In this document: in pieces, positions 37,149-45,616 of the stretch
How the letters are laid out: every line of letters begins with the position of its first letter
Position numbering within the stretch: position 1 is the first letter of the stretch
From: Minwuia thermotolerans
Lineage (GTDB): Bacteria > Pseudomonadota > Alphaproteobacteria > Minwuiales > Minwuiaceae
DNA length: 64,000 nt
Reading direction: 5' to 3'
Assembly: GCA_021604565.1 (NCBI GenBank)
Contig: BQJF01000010.1
Span: 1 to 64,000, forward strand
Notes under the pieces: model-generated
Databases searched by the model: none
What the model saw: only the letters and a program-made list of their open reading frames with translations
What the model was told of the DNA's origin: nothing
Program-made: the position numbers and the translations under genes

Positions 37149-37958
37149 TCAGGCGGCGACCGATGCCGCATCATAAATGCTCCGGCATCGGCTAAGGAGC
37201 GCCCTGATGTCTCGCCTGCCCCAATGCCCACCAGAACCTTGGCCCGAACCGGTGTCGAGTCTTGCAAAAGTAGAGTTGATGGTGAGGCCTCCCATTTCAA
37301 GACCGGTTTCATGTGCGAGGAAATACTGCAGGCGACCGAGGCCAACGAGATTACCCAATAATCGACGAACATAGTAGTGAGAGCGATAGGTGGCGTTGAT
37401 GCGTACTTGGCCAGAATGTACCTTGACGCTCAGATGACTGAGGCACGGTCCACCATAAGGTCGCTTTCGATCGGTTGCTGGATCATAAATCGCTACCTCG
37501 TCTTCGAAAGGACGTCCCAGACCAAGCTCAAACGAAGCTCGATACTGCCCGTGCTTGTTGATCTTGTTAACCAAATCCTGCAGTGGATTGAAGGTCTGTC
37601 CTTGGAAGTCCTTCTGACGGAGAAAACGAAAGGCATAATTGCCCCAATTGCCGTCACTCCGTGCTTTCTGGATTGTGCGGATCTTTGGCGGATAATCGTC
37701 AAAGACCCTGCTGGCACCACCGCGTAAGTAATCGTCTAGCGGAAAGATCGTCTCGGCAATAGTGTGGAGGCTAAAGGCGCCGCGCGATTGCAGGAAGTTG
37801 TCAACTTCTCGGTACACTGTTGCGTCGGCCTTCGAGAGGACCGTTGGCTCGGCGACATGCAGAAAGACGTCGAAGTCCTCGGTGTTAGCGCACCCGGCGA
37901 GGTACTCCGCTGCTGCCAACCAAACTGCTGGGGCCGTGTCACCTTTGATCATTTCCAT
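37149..37958 (-). CDS. Thymidylate synthase-like enzyme
   Basis: 269 residues; AGGAG lies six bases before the ATG. The C-terminal half looks like a thymidylate synthase/dCMP hydroxymethylase core: GGPCLSHLSVKVHSGQVRI (nucleophile Cys in a PC pair), INATYRSHYYVRRLLGNLVG (the RS of QRS-D) and FLAHETGLEMGGLTINSTF. The usual Asp after RS and the FN pair of PFNI are altered. The N-terminal 100 residues are not typical ThyA. It may methylate or hydroxymethylate a pyrimidine nucleotide or be a divergent sensor. Confidence 0.6.
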   Translation of the reverse strand: MEMIKGDTAPAVWLAAAEYLAGCANTEDFDVFLHVAEPTVLSKADATVYREVDNFLQSRGAFSLHTIAETIFPLDDYLRGGASRVFDDYPPKIRTIQKARSDGNWGNYAFRFLRQKDFQGQTFNPLQDLVNKINKHGQYRASFELGLGRPFEDEVAIYDPATDRKRPYGGPCLSHLSVKVHSGQVRINATYRSHYYVRRLLGNLVGLGRLQYFLAHETGLEMGGLTINSTFARLDTGSGQGSGGHWGRRDIRALLSRCRSIYDAASVAA

Positions 37959-37967
37959 CGCAAACTC

Positions 37968-38603
37968 CTAGGTCAGCAAAGCGGTCTCATACAGCTGCCG
38001 CTCGACATACGAACGTGGCAGCCAGCCATATCCGCCAACGCCCCAATTGGCACCCCAGCTGTTCCGGACTAGTATCGCAGTGCCGCCTTGGCCATCAAGC
38101 CCATGACCGACTGCAAGTACGGCATGCCCGCCGCGTTCCAGGTCCGGTGTCTGATCTTCAATCGTCCCGTCGACCGTGGGTTGGTAAAAGGCGTCTGTGA
38201 TGATAAGGCCGAGGATAATCGGTGTGCCGTTGTCGAGATTGGCAATGATGTCGTCGTAGTCCACTGCGCCTGTCACCATTGTGCTTTTGTGCGGCGGCGT
38301 GGTGATAGTCGGCGGTGTCCATGGGGTAACCTGTACTGGGCTATATGGCCATGCGCTTTCCAAGGGCTGACCTTCTTGGGCCAATGCGGCGGCCGTCGCT
38401 GCCATAGTCGCGCCTGCGCTCGGGTCCCTGCCCGAGGTGCGCTGGACCGCGTGATAATATAGATACTCAACTGACAGATGCTCAGTTGGTTCTATTTGGT
38501 GCTCATGCGCTGTCGAACTAGCGAATGCCAAGCAGGATTGGCGTCGACCCTGATGACGAACCGGAAACAGCTCTGTCCGCAGGTCGACGCACGCAGCGAT
38601 CAA
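37968..38603 (-). CDS. Papain-like (C1 family) cysteine peptidase
   Basis: 211 residues without a signal peptide, so probably cytoplasmic. Catalytic Cys is in VRHQGRRQSCLAFASSTAHE, His in LERGGHAVLAVGHG, and Asn in ILVRNSWGANWGVGGYGWLP, the order and spacing of C1 peptidases. No propeptide is visible. The start overlaps the ImmA/IrrE stop by four bases and the thymidylate-synthase-like gene follows after nine bases, so it belongs to the same operon. Bacterial C1 enzymes in islands often act as regulated proteases of conflict systems. Confidence 0.8.
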   Translation of the reverse strand: MIAACVDLRTELFPVRHQGRRQSCLAFASSTAHEHQIEPTEHLSVEYLYYHAVQRTSGRDPSAGATMAATAAALAQEGQPLESAWPYSPVQVTPWTPPTITTPPHKSTMVTGAVDYDDIIANLDNGTPIILGLIITDAFYQPTVDGTIEDQTPDLERGGHAVLAVGHGLDGQGGTAILVRNSWGANWGVGGYGWLPRSYVERQLYETALLT

Positions 38604-39619
38604 GGACTTAATCCAATACGAGCACGGCTGGCGCGTGAAATTCCGCCGGATTCGGGACCCAGTAGCGCCATGTTGACCGAGAACGTCGAATCGTCAGGAC
38701 CGTCTTCGAACCAAGGCTGAGCCTCGCGCAATCTCATTGTGGCAACACCGCCTTTAGGTGGCCGCGCAATCAGCGTACGGACAGATGAGGCACCGTAATG
38801 AATTGGATCCCGTGCAAAGGTGGATTGATCAGACAAAACGAGATAACCGACCTCTCGTAGCGCTTCAACCTGCCATTGATGACCGCTGCTGGCCGCTTCT
38901 TCGAGTACAATGCGCAGCAAATCGTCAGGATTACCGACCAGATTCGCCCCATCGTCTTTATCGGTCAACTGCCAGACGTCTGCCCAAGAGTTGCCTGGTT
39001 TGAAACCGCCCCCGAGATCGGATTTCAAACGTGCTACTGATACTTTACGCAAATCATCGACTTCCCGCCGGGGCAGAATCTGGTGATTTAACAAGCCCCA
39101 GCAAGTCGCCTCATAACTTGCACCCATACGTAGCGAGAGCTGATAAATAATCTCTGGCTTTCGCAGGTGGCCCGAGACGCTCCAGCTTTGGGAGCGAATG
39201 TGATGCTTGTAGAGCCAGCGAGGAAGCAAGAACTCGGCGGCGAATGCATCGGCTGCCACTTCTTGAAGGTCCCGGTCACCTTGTGATTCAAATGGACCGC
39301 GCTCCAGGATTTCACGGTCGACGCTACCACTATGTTCAAGGACGACATGACCCAACTCATGCGCTGCGGTGAAGCGCTGAATGTGTAATCCTCTTCTTGT
39401 TGTTACCATTATCCCGCGGAGAGGGGCCGGGAGGCAAAGTCCAAGCGCTGAAGTTAGCGGTTTGAAGACGAGTGGTATGTCGAGTTCTGCTATGGCTTCA
39501 AACACATCGATTAGACCGGTACCGCTTTCGACCCGCTTTTTAAGTTTAAGCTGACGATGCACTCTCTTAGCGGCGGCGACAGCTTCCAGTCGGACCGATG
39601 CGGCAGGTGATCTAGCCAC
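38600..39619 (-). CDS. ImmA/IrrE family metallopeptidase
   Basis: 339 residues from a GTG at 39619 overlapping the upstream XRE gene; a GTG three codons earlier is equally in frame. The zinc motif is FTAAHELGHVVLEH with the third ligand region LQEVAADAFAAEFLLPRW. The long C-terminal part (~170 residues) has a helix-turn-helix-like stretch (HLRKPEIIYQLSLRMGASYEATCWGLL) and extra sequence of unknown role. ImmA/IrrE enzymes cleave the partner XRE repressor on DNA damage or phage signals; the gene pair here matches. Confidence 0.85.
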   Translation of the reverse strand: MARSPAASVRLEAVAAAKRVHRQLKLKKRVESGTGLIDVFEAIAELDIPLVFKPLTSALGLCLPAPLRGIMVTTRRGLHIQRFTAAHELGHVVLEHSGSVDREILERGPFESQGDRDLQEVAADAFAAEFLLPRWLYKHHIRSQSWSVSGHLRKPEIIYQLSLRMGASYEATCWGLLNHQILPRREVDDLRKVSVARLKSDLGGGFKPGNSWADVWQLTDKDDGANLVGNPDDLLRIVLEEAASSGHQWQVEALREVGYLVLSDQSTFARDPIHYGASSVRTLIARPPKGGVATMRLREAQPWFEDGPDDSTFSVNMALLGPESGGISRASRARIGLSP

Positions 39620-39968
39620 GGTTCTCACCCCGTGGACTTCGCAGCTGGAGGAACTCGGCGAATCGCAACAGCTCGTTGCGATCCTCGGCTGACAGGTCGG
39701 TCGCCGCTCTGGCCAAAGCCTGCACACTTTGCGGCAATGGTGAGGCCTCCGAGTTTCCGGTCAAAGCCTCGATTGACTGACCGTAGATGTGGGCAAACCG
39801 AGCTAGCTCCACCGCATCAACTTTTCGGCGACCGTTCTCAGCCAGCGATAAGGCTGACCTCGATAGGCCAGCTGCAACTGCCGCTTCCTCCTGAGTCAAT
39901 TCCAGATACTCTCGGGCTTTTCGTAGCCGGTCGCCAATTTGTCGCCACTGTTCCGACTCGGCGCTCAT
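39612..39968 (-). CDS. XRE family transcriptional regulator
   Basis: 118 residues. HTH: IGDRLRKAREYLELTQEEAAVAAGLSRSALSLAENGRRKVDAVELARFAHIYG. The C-terminal half is helical (VQALARAATDLSAEDRNELLRFAEFLQLR), a common oligomerisation tail. It overlaps the ImmA/IrrE gene and is likely the repressor cleaved by that protease, thus controlling the downstream nucleotide/protease operon. Confidence 0.85.
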   Translation of the reverse strand: MSAESEQWRQIGDRLRKAREYLELTQEEAAVAAGLSRSALSLAENGRRKVDAVELARFAHIYGQSIEALTGNSEASPLPQSVQALARAATDLSAEDRNELLRFAEFLQLRSPRGENRG

Positions 39969-39978
39969 AGGGACACCT

Positions 39979-40380
39979 TCATGCCGTCTCGAGCTCCTTT
40001 TTCGGCTTGCGTTTCTTAACTTTCATCTCGCCTGTAAACACTTTCCCTAACTTTGGAACGATGTCAGCGATCATGTCTTCGCAACTGTCGTATCCGCCAG
40101 GCCTAATGATCTCGGGGGGGAGTTCGATTTCGAGTACCTGTTCGGTGATAACCGTGGCATCTACTACTCTCTTAGAGTCGATTGCCGGACGCATTCCGAG
40201 GATCGAACCCCCTGAACCGGAAGGGGCGCCTCCGGCAAGCTCCCCGTCAATTGCTTCTGTCTCTTCCTCGAACCAAGCTTCCAGCTTCTCAATGAGCTCA
40301 GCCTTCTTCGAGGCGAAGACCTTTTTCAAATCTTCATTCGGCGTGTCCACGAAAACGCTCCATGTCCGATATTCGAACAT
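39979..40380 (-). CDS. Hypothetical protein opening the operon
   Basis: 133 residues. The first 55 residues are acidic and helical (VFASKKAELIEKLEAWFEEETEAI); a Gly/Ser linker follows, then a mixed region (VVDATVITEQVLEIELPPEIIRPGGYDSCEDMIADIVP) and a Lys-rich tail (KVKKRKPKKE). No family recognised. Ten bases upstream of the XRE gene, so probably co-transcribed. Confidence 0.5.
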   Translation of the reverse strand: MFEYRTWSVFVDTPNEDLKKVFASKKAELIEKLEAWFEEETEAIDGELAGGAPSGSGGSILGMRPAIDSKRVVDATVITEQVLEIELPPEIIRPGGYDSCEDMIADIVPKLGKVFTGEMKVKKRKPKKELETA

Positions 40381-40725
40381 GATATAGAAGTTCAGTGCGA
40401 AAAATCAACAGGCGGCCCATTCTCACGCGTTCTGGAATTCTTGTAGCGAACGAGAATTCGCGTTTGAGTTGGAAATCACCATCATCTGCACCTCTCAGTT
40501 TCGGGGGGCGGCTGCAACGAGTGAAGAAGCATCATTCATTGCTACTGGTAGGCGGTCTGGAAGGCAGGCATTCAGGCCGGTAGCTGTTTGACCTTCCACT
40601 CTTGGGCGCCAGCTCACCCTCCAGTTCCAAAGGGATCTGCCAATCAACTTTGTAGCTAGCAGCCATCGACGACAAGGTGACGGCCCTCAGCGCCAGTAGG
40701 GTGGTAAGCCGCGAGTGCACTTTGA
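40381..40725. other. Intergenic region, possibly with a 62-codon ORF
   Basis: 345 bases between the nuclease stop and the next operon. A minus-strand frame opens with GTG at 40720 (five bases past the nuclease stop) and ends at 40532, encoding 62 residues with no recognisable domain and no ribosome-binding site. The remainder should contain the promoter for the operon beginning at 40380, but I see no clear box. Confidence 0.3.
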
Positions 40726-42036
40726 TTACGTCAGCATTTCGTCGAAGAGAAAGTGTGAGATGTCGATGTTTGGAAATGGTGCCCCAATAGCGGCTGCAAA
40801 TTCCTCATTTGTTGAATGCATCAGAAACGGAATCGCTGCTGCTGGAACGATTGGAAACTTGGGTTTGGGGTTGGGAATGCCGAAGGCCGGGGTACCGATT
40901 TTCCCGCCTTTGGCGACGATAGCAGCGAAGCCACAAAAGTAGGTTCCATTTACGTGGGCTTCGCCATGATGAGTGAAAAGCGTATGAGAGAGGAGGCCGG
41001 TTCGCCAACGCAGATGTGGTAGCATCAAGTCCGATGTTTCAATTTCCTGAAACTGTACGGCAATGAATGCTGGGCGTCTGGCCGTTAGCTGGCTCGCGGC
41101 CTTCCGCAACGATTCAAGCAATGGTTTTGATGTGTCATCCTCTCGGTCACTGCGCATCAAAATCACGCAACCGCCGGTCTCTGTCAATCGGCCAGCAATA
41201 TGCGTATTGGGGCCAAACATTTCTTTGCATGTCTCATGAAATGCCTGTTCATTGATGGTGGGGTCGTTCATCATGATATCCGAGTAGGCAAATCTCTCAA
41301 TATGGAAGCTCGGACGGTTGAAAATCCGTCGCGCAGGCTCGTGAAGCATACCGATAGTGGCTTGGCGAAGCCCTGCCTGTCTCGCCTGGTTTGGCGATAG
41401 CCGGTCACGGAGCGTGATCACAAGAATCTCCTTTCGGTTGGACGCAGCATGAGCGTCTAATGCAGGTGACAACGCTTCCATGAAACGGAAGAAGTCCTTT
41501 CGGTGGACCCTCCGACCGGCATCGGCCGAGAGGCTCTTGCATTCAACCTCAACGACAACGTCTCCTCGGCTGAACTCCAGATCAAATGCTCCTGTGTCCT
41601 CGAGGTCTGGGAAACAAACGTCGTAGCCTTCCGCAATCAGGCGCAGCGCTAGACGTATCTCGAGGTACAGGGCAGCAAAGCCGGATTGTTGCTTAAGTCC
41701 ATCGCGCAATCGTCCTTCCAACTGCCGCTGTCCAACGCCTGAGAGTCGAGAATGAATCTCAACTACGGCTGCAGCAAAGTGCAGCGCGGAATGCTGTAGT
41801 AAATTGATCGGTTCGGGCGGAAGTTTCCCTTCACTGGAAAGGATATCGCTTTGGTGGCTAATGGCCATCTCAAGCCAGTGGTAGTCAGCGACAATCTTCC
41901 ATAGATATGGTGATCGACTTTGTTCTTTATCTAACTGATCAATTCGTTTGTACCAACGTTCTTCGCCGATGATTTTTAGGAAACGAGGAATGTAGAGGGC
42001 CAGACTGGAATAATCAGAAGCAAATTGAAAACGCAT
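40726..42036 (-). CDS. PD-(D/E)XK nuclease-like protein
   Basis: 436 residues from the ATG at 42036 (MRFQFASDYSS); a GTG ten codons earlier is possible. Residues ~150-180 hold a restriction-endonuclease-like core: LALRLIAEGYDVCFPDLEDTGAFDLEFSRGDVVVEVECKSL, with Asp in FDLEF and the E-x-K in EVECK. The N-terminal 130 residues are helical, the C-terminal 180 include TRRPAFIAVQFQE and an HTLF..H segment of unknown role. It may be a stand-alone effector or the restriction partner of the neighbouring modification genes. Confidence 0.65.
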   Translation of the reverse strand: MRFQFASDYSSLALYIPRFLKIIGEERWYKRIDQLDKEQSRSPYLWKIVADYHWLEMAISHQSDILSSEGKLPPEPINLLQHSALHFAAAVVEIHSRLSGVGQRQLEGRLRDGLKQQSGFAALYLEIRLALRLIAEGYDVCFPDLEDTGAFDLEFSRGDVVVEVECKSLSADAGRRVHRKDFFRFMEALSPALDAHAASNRKEILVITLRDRLSPNQARQAGLRQATIGMLHEPARRIFNRPSFHIERFAYSDIMMNDPTINEQAFHETCKEMFGPNTHIAGRLTETGGCVILMRSDREDDTSKPLLESLRKAASQLTARRPAFIAVQFQEIETSDLMLPHLRWRTGLLSHTLFTHHGEAHVNGTYFCGFAAIVAKGGKIGTPAFGIPNPKPKFPIVPAAAIPFLMHSTNEEFAAAIGAPFPNIDISHFLFDEMLT

Positions 42037-42066
42037 GCAATTCTCGCAAATCAGTTGCCCTATCAC

Positions 42067-42703
42067 TTTGATCCAAACGCGGAGAAGGATGACCGGTGAG
42101 CGTATCGCTCATGGTCAATGATGGAAGGAGCTCAAGTTTTCCGCGACATTCTTAGAATGGACCGGATGAAGGATCGTGGCTCGCGGCTGTTCAGGTGGCA
42201 AGGGTCGCTGACGCAATTGGTGGATATAGTTTCGAGATCATGCGCTCTGGCCCCGGATTGCCGCTCCATTCAACAGCCGGATTGCATCCGACCGTTCTTT
42301 CAACATTCCAGTGGTCTCCCTCGGGGGAAACCTGAAACGTTCACAATTCCGTTTCCTCTTTCGCGCCGTGTCCTTCAACTCTCGAGAGATTGTTGGGCTG
42401 GCTTTTAGGACTGCCTGTATCCCCTAGACACAATCTTTCTGATCCCTGGCCATAGTTGCAGATAATGATACATGGGACTTCGTTCGCGAGAGATTGGTGG
42501 CTGTGACTTCATGATCCCTGCTCGATCTGAAAAGCCGGATCATGAAGTCGAAGGAGATTTGGGAAGTGGATCACATCAAAATGCCGACGCTCATGGTTCG
42601 AAAACTTCTGCCTATCTCGAGTTGAATTGAAGATCGAGTTCATGGTTCTCGTTACCAGACCCCGATCCTGCAACGACAACCCGGAGGAGAAGATTATCTG
42701 TGT
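42067..42703. other. Intergenic region carrying the left 46-bp dyad repeat
   Basis: 637 bases without a convincing gene. Its main feature is the dyad-symmetric element 42504-42549, related to 54289-54334. A short plus-strand frame from about 42543 (MKSKEIWEVDHIKM...) runs 27 codons and may be the remnant of a lost gene. The junction probably marks the left edge of the catabolic cassette. Confidence 0.45.
42504..42549. repeat. Left copy of a 46-bp repeat flanking the catabolic cassette
   Basis: GACTTCATGATCC (42505-42517) and GGATCATGAAGTC (42537-42549) form a perfect 13-bp dyad. The whole element matches 54289-54334 in the same orientation at about 38 of 46 positions, so the 11.7 kb between them is bounded by direct repeats. 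Confidence 0.7.
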
Positions 42704-44623
42704 TCAAATCTTGTTGATTGTGTGGCCATCTCGGGCTCGATGTACCCCAAGATAGGCGGCCAAGAGCAGAGCGATTGAACTCGCCGTCCCGCAAATCGCA
42801 ATGATCGAAACCGGTGCGACTGCCGCAACCGCTGAGCCTACGAGGGCGATCCGGAAGGGCCAGATCATCGCACCGCCACCCGGAAATCTATGCCACTCTA
42901 GCGACACCGCCACCGCAGCCACGGCAGAGGCGCCGCCTAGAATGACAAGGGCAATCGACAACGGGTCTGCGAGACCCAGGATCGCCGGGTTCCAGAGGAA
43001 AATGAAAGGTATCAGGAACCCGACGACGGCCAGCCGTACGGCATCAACAGCAATAAGGATCGGATCTTCCTCGGCGATGGCGGCAGCGGCGAGAGCCGCG
43101 ACGGCAATCGGCGGCGTCAGGGCCGACAGGATGGCGAAGTAGAGCAGGAACATGTGGCTCTGCAGTTCGGGGAAGCCGATCTTCGCCAGAGCCGGGCCGA
43201 CCAGAACGGCGGCCAGGATGTAGGCTGACGGCGTCGGCATGCCCAGTCCCAGGATAATGGTGACGATGGCAGCCACGACGAGAACCAGGACATCGACGCC
43301 GGCAGAGACCTCGATGATGACATTCGCCGCCTTCATTCCCAGACCTGTCATCGACAGGCCGCCGATGACCAGTCCGGCCGCTGCGCAGGCGCCAGCGACC
43401 GGCAGGATACGAAGGGTGGTTTCGGCCAGCGCCTCGACGATCTGGCGCGGCGACATCCGTGTCCGGCGCGTCAGGAAGCTGGCTCCAATCACGGCGAGCG
43501 CTCCCGCGCCGGCGGTGAAAACGGGTGAATATCCGGCGACGAGGACGCCGATGATGACGCCGATCGGAATGAGGTACGGCCAGCCCTGGATCATGGTTGT
43601 CCCGATCGGCTGAACATCGTCTTCGTAGGGACGGTAGTTCCGGCGGACCGACCGGAAATGGACCTGAAGAAACACGCCCAGATAGTAGAGCAGCGCCGGA
43701 ATGATCGCGGCAAAGACGATCTCTCGGTAGGGCGTGCCCGTATACTCGGCCAGGATGAAGGCGGCCGAGCCCATGATCGGCGGCATGGCGCTGCCGCCAG
43801 TGGAGGCCGCCACTTCAACGGCGCCTGCGAAACGCTTAGTGTAACCGAGCCGGCGCATGATCGGGATGGTGATCGATCCGGTGGCAACCACGTCGGAGGT
43901 CGGGCTGCCGGACATCGTGCCATATAGGCCGGATGAGATGATCGCGACCTTTGCCGGGCCGCCGGCGCTCCGGCCGGTCAGCGACGCGGCGAGGCTGAAG
44001 AAGAAGTCGCCACCACCGGCCTTGGCGAGAAAGGTTCCGAACATGACGAACAGGAACACGTAGCTGGCGACGACCTGCACCGGCACACCGAAGAGGCCGT
44101 CGGTGGTGAAGATCAGGATATCGAGGAGATACGAGAAATCGGAAATGCCGTGGCCGAAGGGCGGCGGCAGCAAATAGCCAAACTGATTGTAGAGAAGAAA
44201 CATCCCGACGACGGCGGTCAGGCCGAGTCCGGTGGTGCGCCGCGTCGCTTCCAGCGTCAGCAGCAGCAACGCCGTCCCGAAAAGGAACTGCGCGGGCGTG
44301 AACGGATCAAGCAGCGTGATCCGGTCGGCGATTTCCTTGGCATTGATAAAGAAGAAGACGCCCGACGTCAGACTGAGGCCGGAGAGCGCCCAATCGACGA
44401 TGGTCGGCCTGTCGGAGGCCTTCGAGGAATGGCCGATGACCAGGAAAAGAAGTGTGTAGATGCTCGAGATGAACAGGATGCCCAGAACGAGCGGGTCAGA
44501 AATGACGAAGATGTTCGCATAGATCACCCAGCAGGCGAACATCGCTGCAAACAGGGTCAGGACAGCAAGCGGCGCACCCCGAAAGGTGCGCCGCCGGCCG
44601 GTCGCAAGAAGCGACACTCTCAT
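42704..44623 (-). CDS. TRAP transporter fused permease (TAXI type)
   Basis: 639 residues, the size expected for a fused small/large TRAP permease. At least 15 hydrophobic segments are visible. DctM-like motifs include ISSGLYGTMSGSPTSDVVATGSITIPIMRRLGYT, VEVAASTGGSAMPPIMGSAAFILAEYTGTPY and IILGLGMPTPSAYILAAVL. It would use the sodium gradient to import the ligand brought by the adjacent binding protein, whose gene it overlaps by four bases. Confidence 0.92.
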   Translation of the reverse strand: MRVSLLATGRRRTFRGAPLAVLTLFAAMFACWVIYANIFVISDPLVLGILFISSIYTLLFLVIGHSSKASDRPTIVDWALSGLSLTSGVFFFINAKEIADRITLLDPFTPAQFLFGTALLLLTLEATRRTTGLGLTAVVGMFLLYNQFGYLLPPPFGHGISDFSYLLDILIFTTDGLFGVPVQVVASYVFLFVMFGTFLAKAGGGDFFFSLAASLTGRSAGGPAKVAIISSGLYGTMSGSPTSDVVATGSITIPIMRRLGYTKRFAGAVEVAASTGGSAMPPIMGSAAFILAEYTGTPYREIVFAAIIPALLYYLGVFLQVHFRSVRRNYRPYEDDVQPIGTTMIQGWPYLIPIGVIIGVLVAGYSPVFTAGAGALAVIGASFLTRRTRMSPRQIVEALAETTLRILPVAGACAAAGLVIGGLSMTGLGMKAANVIIEVSAGVDVLVLVVAAIVTIILGLGMPTPSAYILAAVLVGPALAKIGFPELQSHMFLLYFAILSALTPPIAVAALAAAAIAEEDPILIAVDAVRLAVVGFLIPFIFLWNPAILGLADPLSIALVILGGASAVAAVAVSLEWHRFPGGGAMIWPFRIALVGSAVAAVAPVSIIAICGTASSIALLLAAYLGVHRARDGHTINKI

Positions 44624-45603
44624 TTAATGAGGCCTGCTTCCTTGAATGCGCGCGCCGCGCCAGGGTGGAACGGCAGCACGGTCTGGCTCACCATCAGCTT
44701 CGCATTCAGCTGAGCCATCGCCTTGTGCACACCACGGATCTCGTCGATGTGCTCGACGAACGACTTTCCGAGCGAGTACGCGATGTCCTCAGACATGCTT
44801 TCGGTGGTCACCACCATGGCGCCGAGCGCCATCGTCTGCACGTCGCCGCCCTGCTTCGAATAGCTGTTGGCCGGAATCGTGTAGGCAGAGGTGCCGAACT
44901 CGGCATTCGTTGCGTCGATCACATCCTGTGGGATCTGCAGCAGGACGACGTCGACATTCTCGTCGATGGCGCGGAACGACGAGTGACCGATGAAGATGCC
45001 GTTGGTCGCCATGTCGATGCGGCCGTCCTGCATCAGGTCGCCCTGCTCGTTGGCGCCGGCGCGCACGAAGCTGCCGCCATTGGCGCTGAGCTTCGCCTCG
45101 TCGAGGCCCGCCTTCGCCAGCATGAACAGCGCGACATTGCCGGTGATGTTGCCGGAGCGGTTGATTCCGATTGTCAGCGGCGCGCCGGACGTGGCGATGT
45201 CATCGAGGCTGTCGATCTTGTATTCCTCGGCGATGTCCTTCTTCAGGAAGAAGTGCATGGGCGCCCAGTTGTACATGTAACCGATGGCCATCATGTTCTT
45301 GATCGGCGCCTTGAAGGGTTCCTGCCCTGTGAGAGCAAGCTTGACCTCGGCGTCATGGACCATACCAAGATCGGTACGGTTTGCCCCCAGAAGACCGATA
45401 TTGGCAAAACCGCCGCCTGTGGCCTGGTAGGTGATCACCGAGTCCGGATCGGACGCCTTTGCGGCCCTGTCCATACCGGCTCCCAGGAGCGACCAGAGGC
45501 CGCCGGGGTTGCCGCCCGACAAGGTCAGATTTACCGGTTCGGCCTGCGCCGCCCCAGCTGAAAGGCCAATGCATGCAGCAATGGCTAGTGCCCTAAGTCC
45601 CAT
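44620..45603 (-). CDS. TAXI family TRAP solute-binding protein
   Basis: 327 residues from the ATG at 45603, which has GAGGAA upstream; a longer in-frame start has no signal. Sec signal peptide ends GLSAGAAQA-E. TAXI features: LSGGNPGGLWSLLGAGMDRAA, YQATGGGFANIGLLGANRTDLGMVHDAEVKLAL, and a late YTIPANSYSKQGGDVQTMALGA. The nearby aromatic pathway suggests an aromatic carboxylate ligand, as inference. It lies 13 bases after the aldehyde dehydrogenase gene. Confidence 0.92.
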   Translation of the reverse strand: MGLRALAIAACIGLSAGAAQAEPVNLTLSGGNPGGLWSLLGAGMDRAAKASDPDSVITYQATGGGFANIGLLGANRTDLGMVHDAEVKLALTGQEPFKAPIKNMMAIGYMYNWAPMHFFLKKDIAEEYKIDSLDDIATSGAPLTIGINRSGNITGNVALFMLAKAGLDEAKLSANGGSFVRAGANEQGDLMQDGRIDMATNGIFIGHSSFRAIDENVDVVLLQIPQDVIDATNAEFGTSAYTIPANSYSKQGGDVQTMALGAMVVTTESMSEDIAYSLGKSFVEHIDEIRGVHKAMAQLNAKLMVSQTVLPFHPGAARAFKEAGLIK

Positions 45604-45616
45604 GAGCGATTCCTCC

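Noticed and set aside
42504-42549. Terminal inverted repeats of a complete insertion sequence
   Set aside because: No transposase gene lies between or beside the copies, and the copies are direct, not inverted, so only a repeat is claimed.
44665-45561. 298-codon plus-strand frame antisense to the TAXI binding protein
   Set aside because: Shadow; the minus strand has signal peptide and family motifs.
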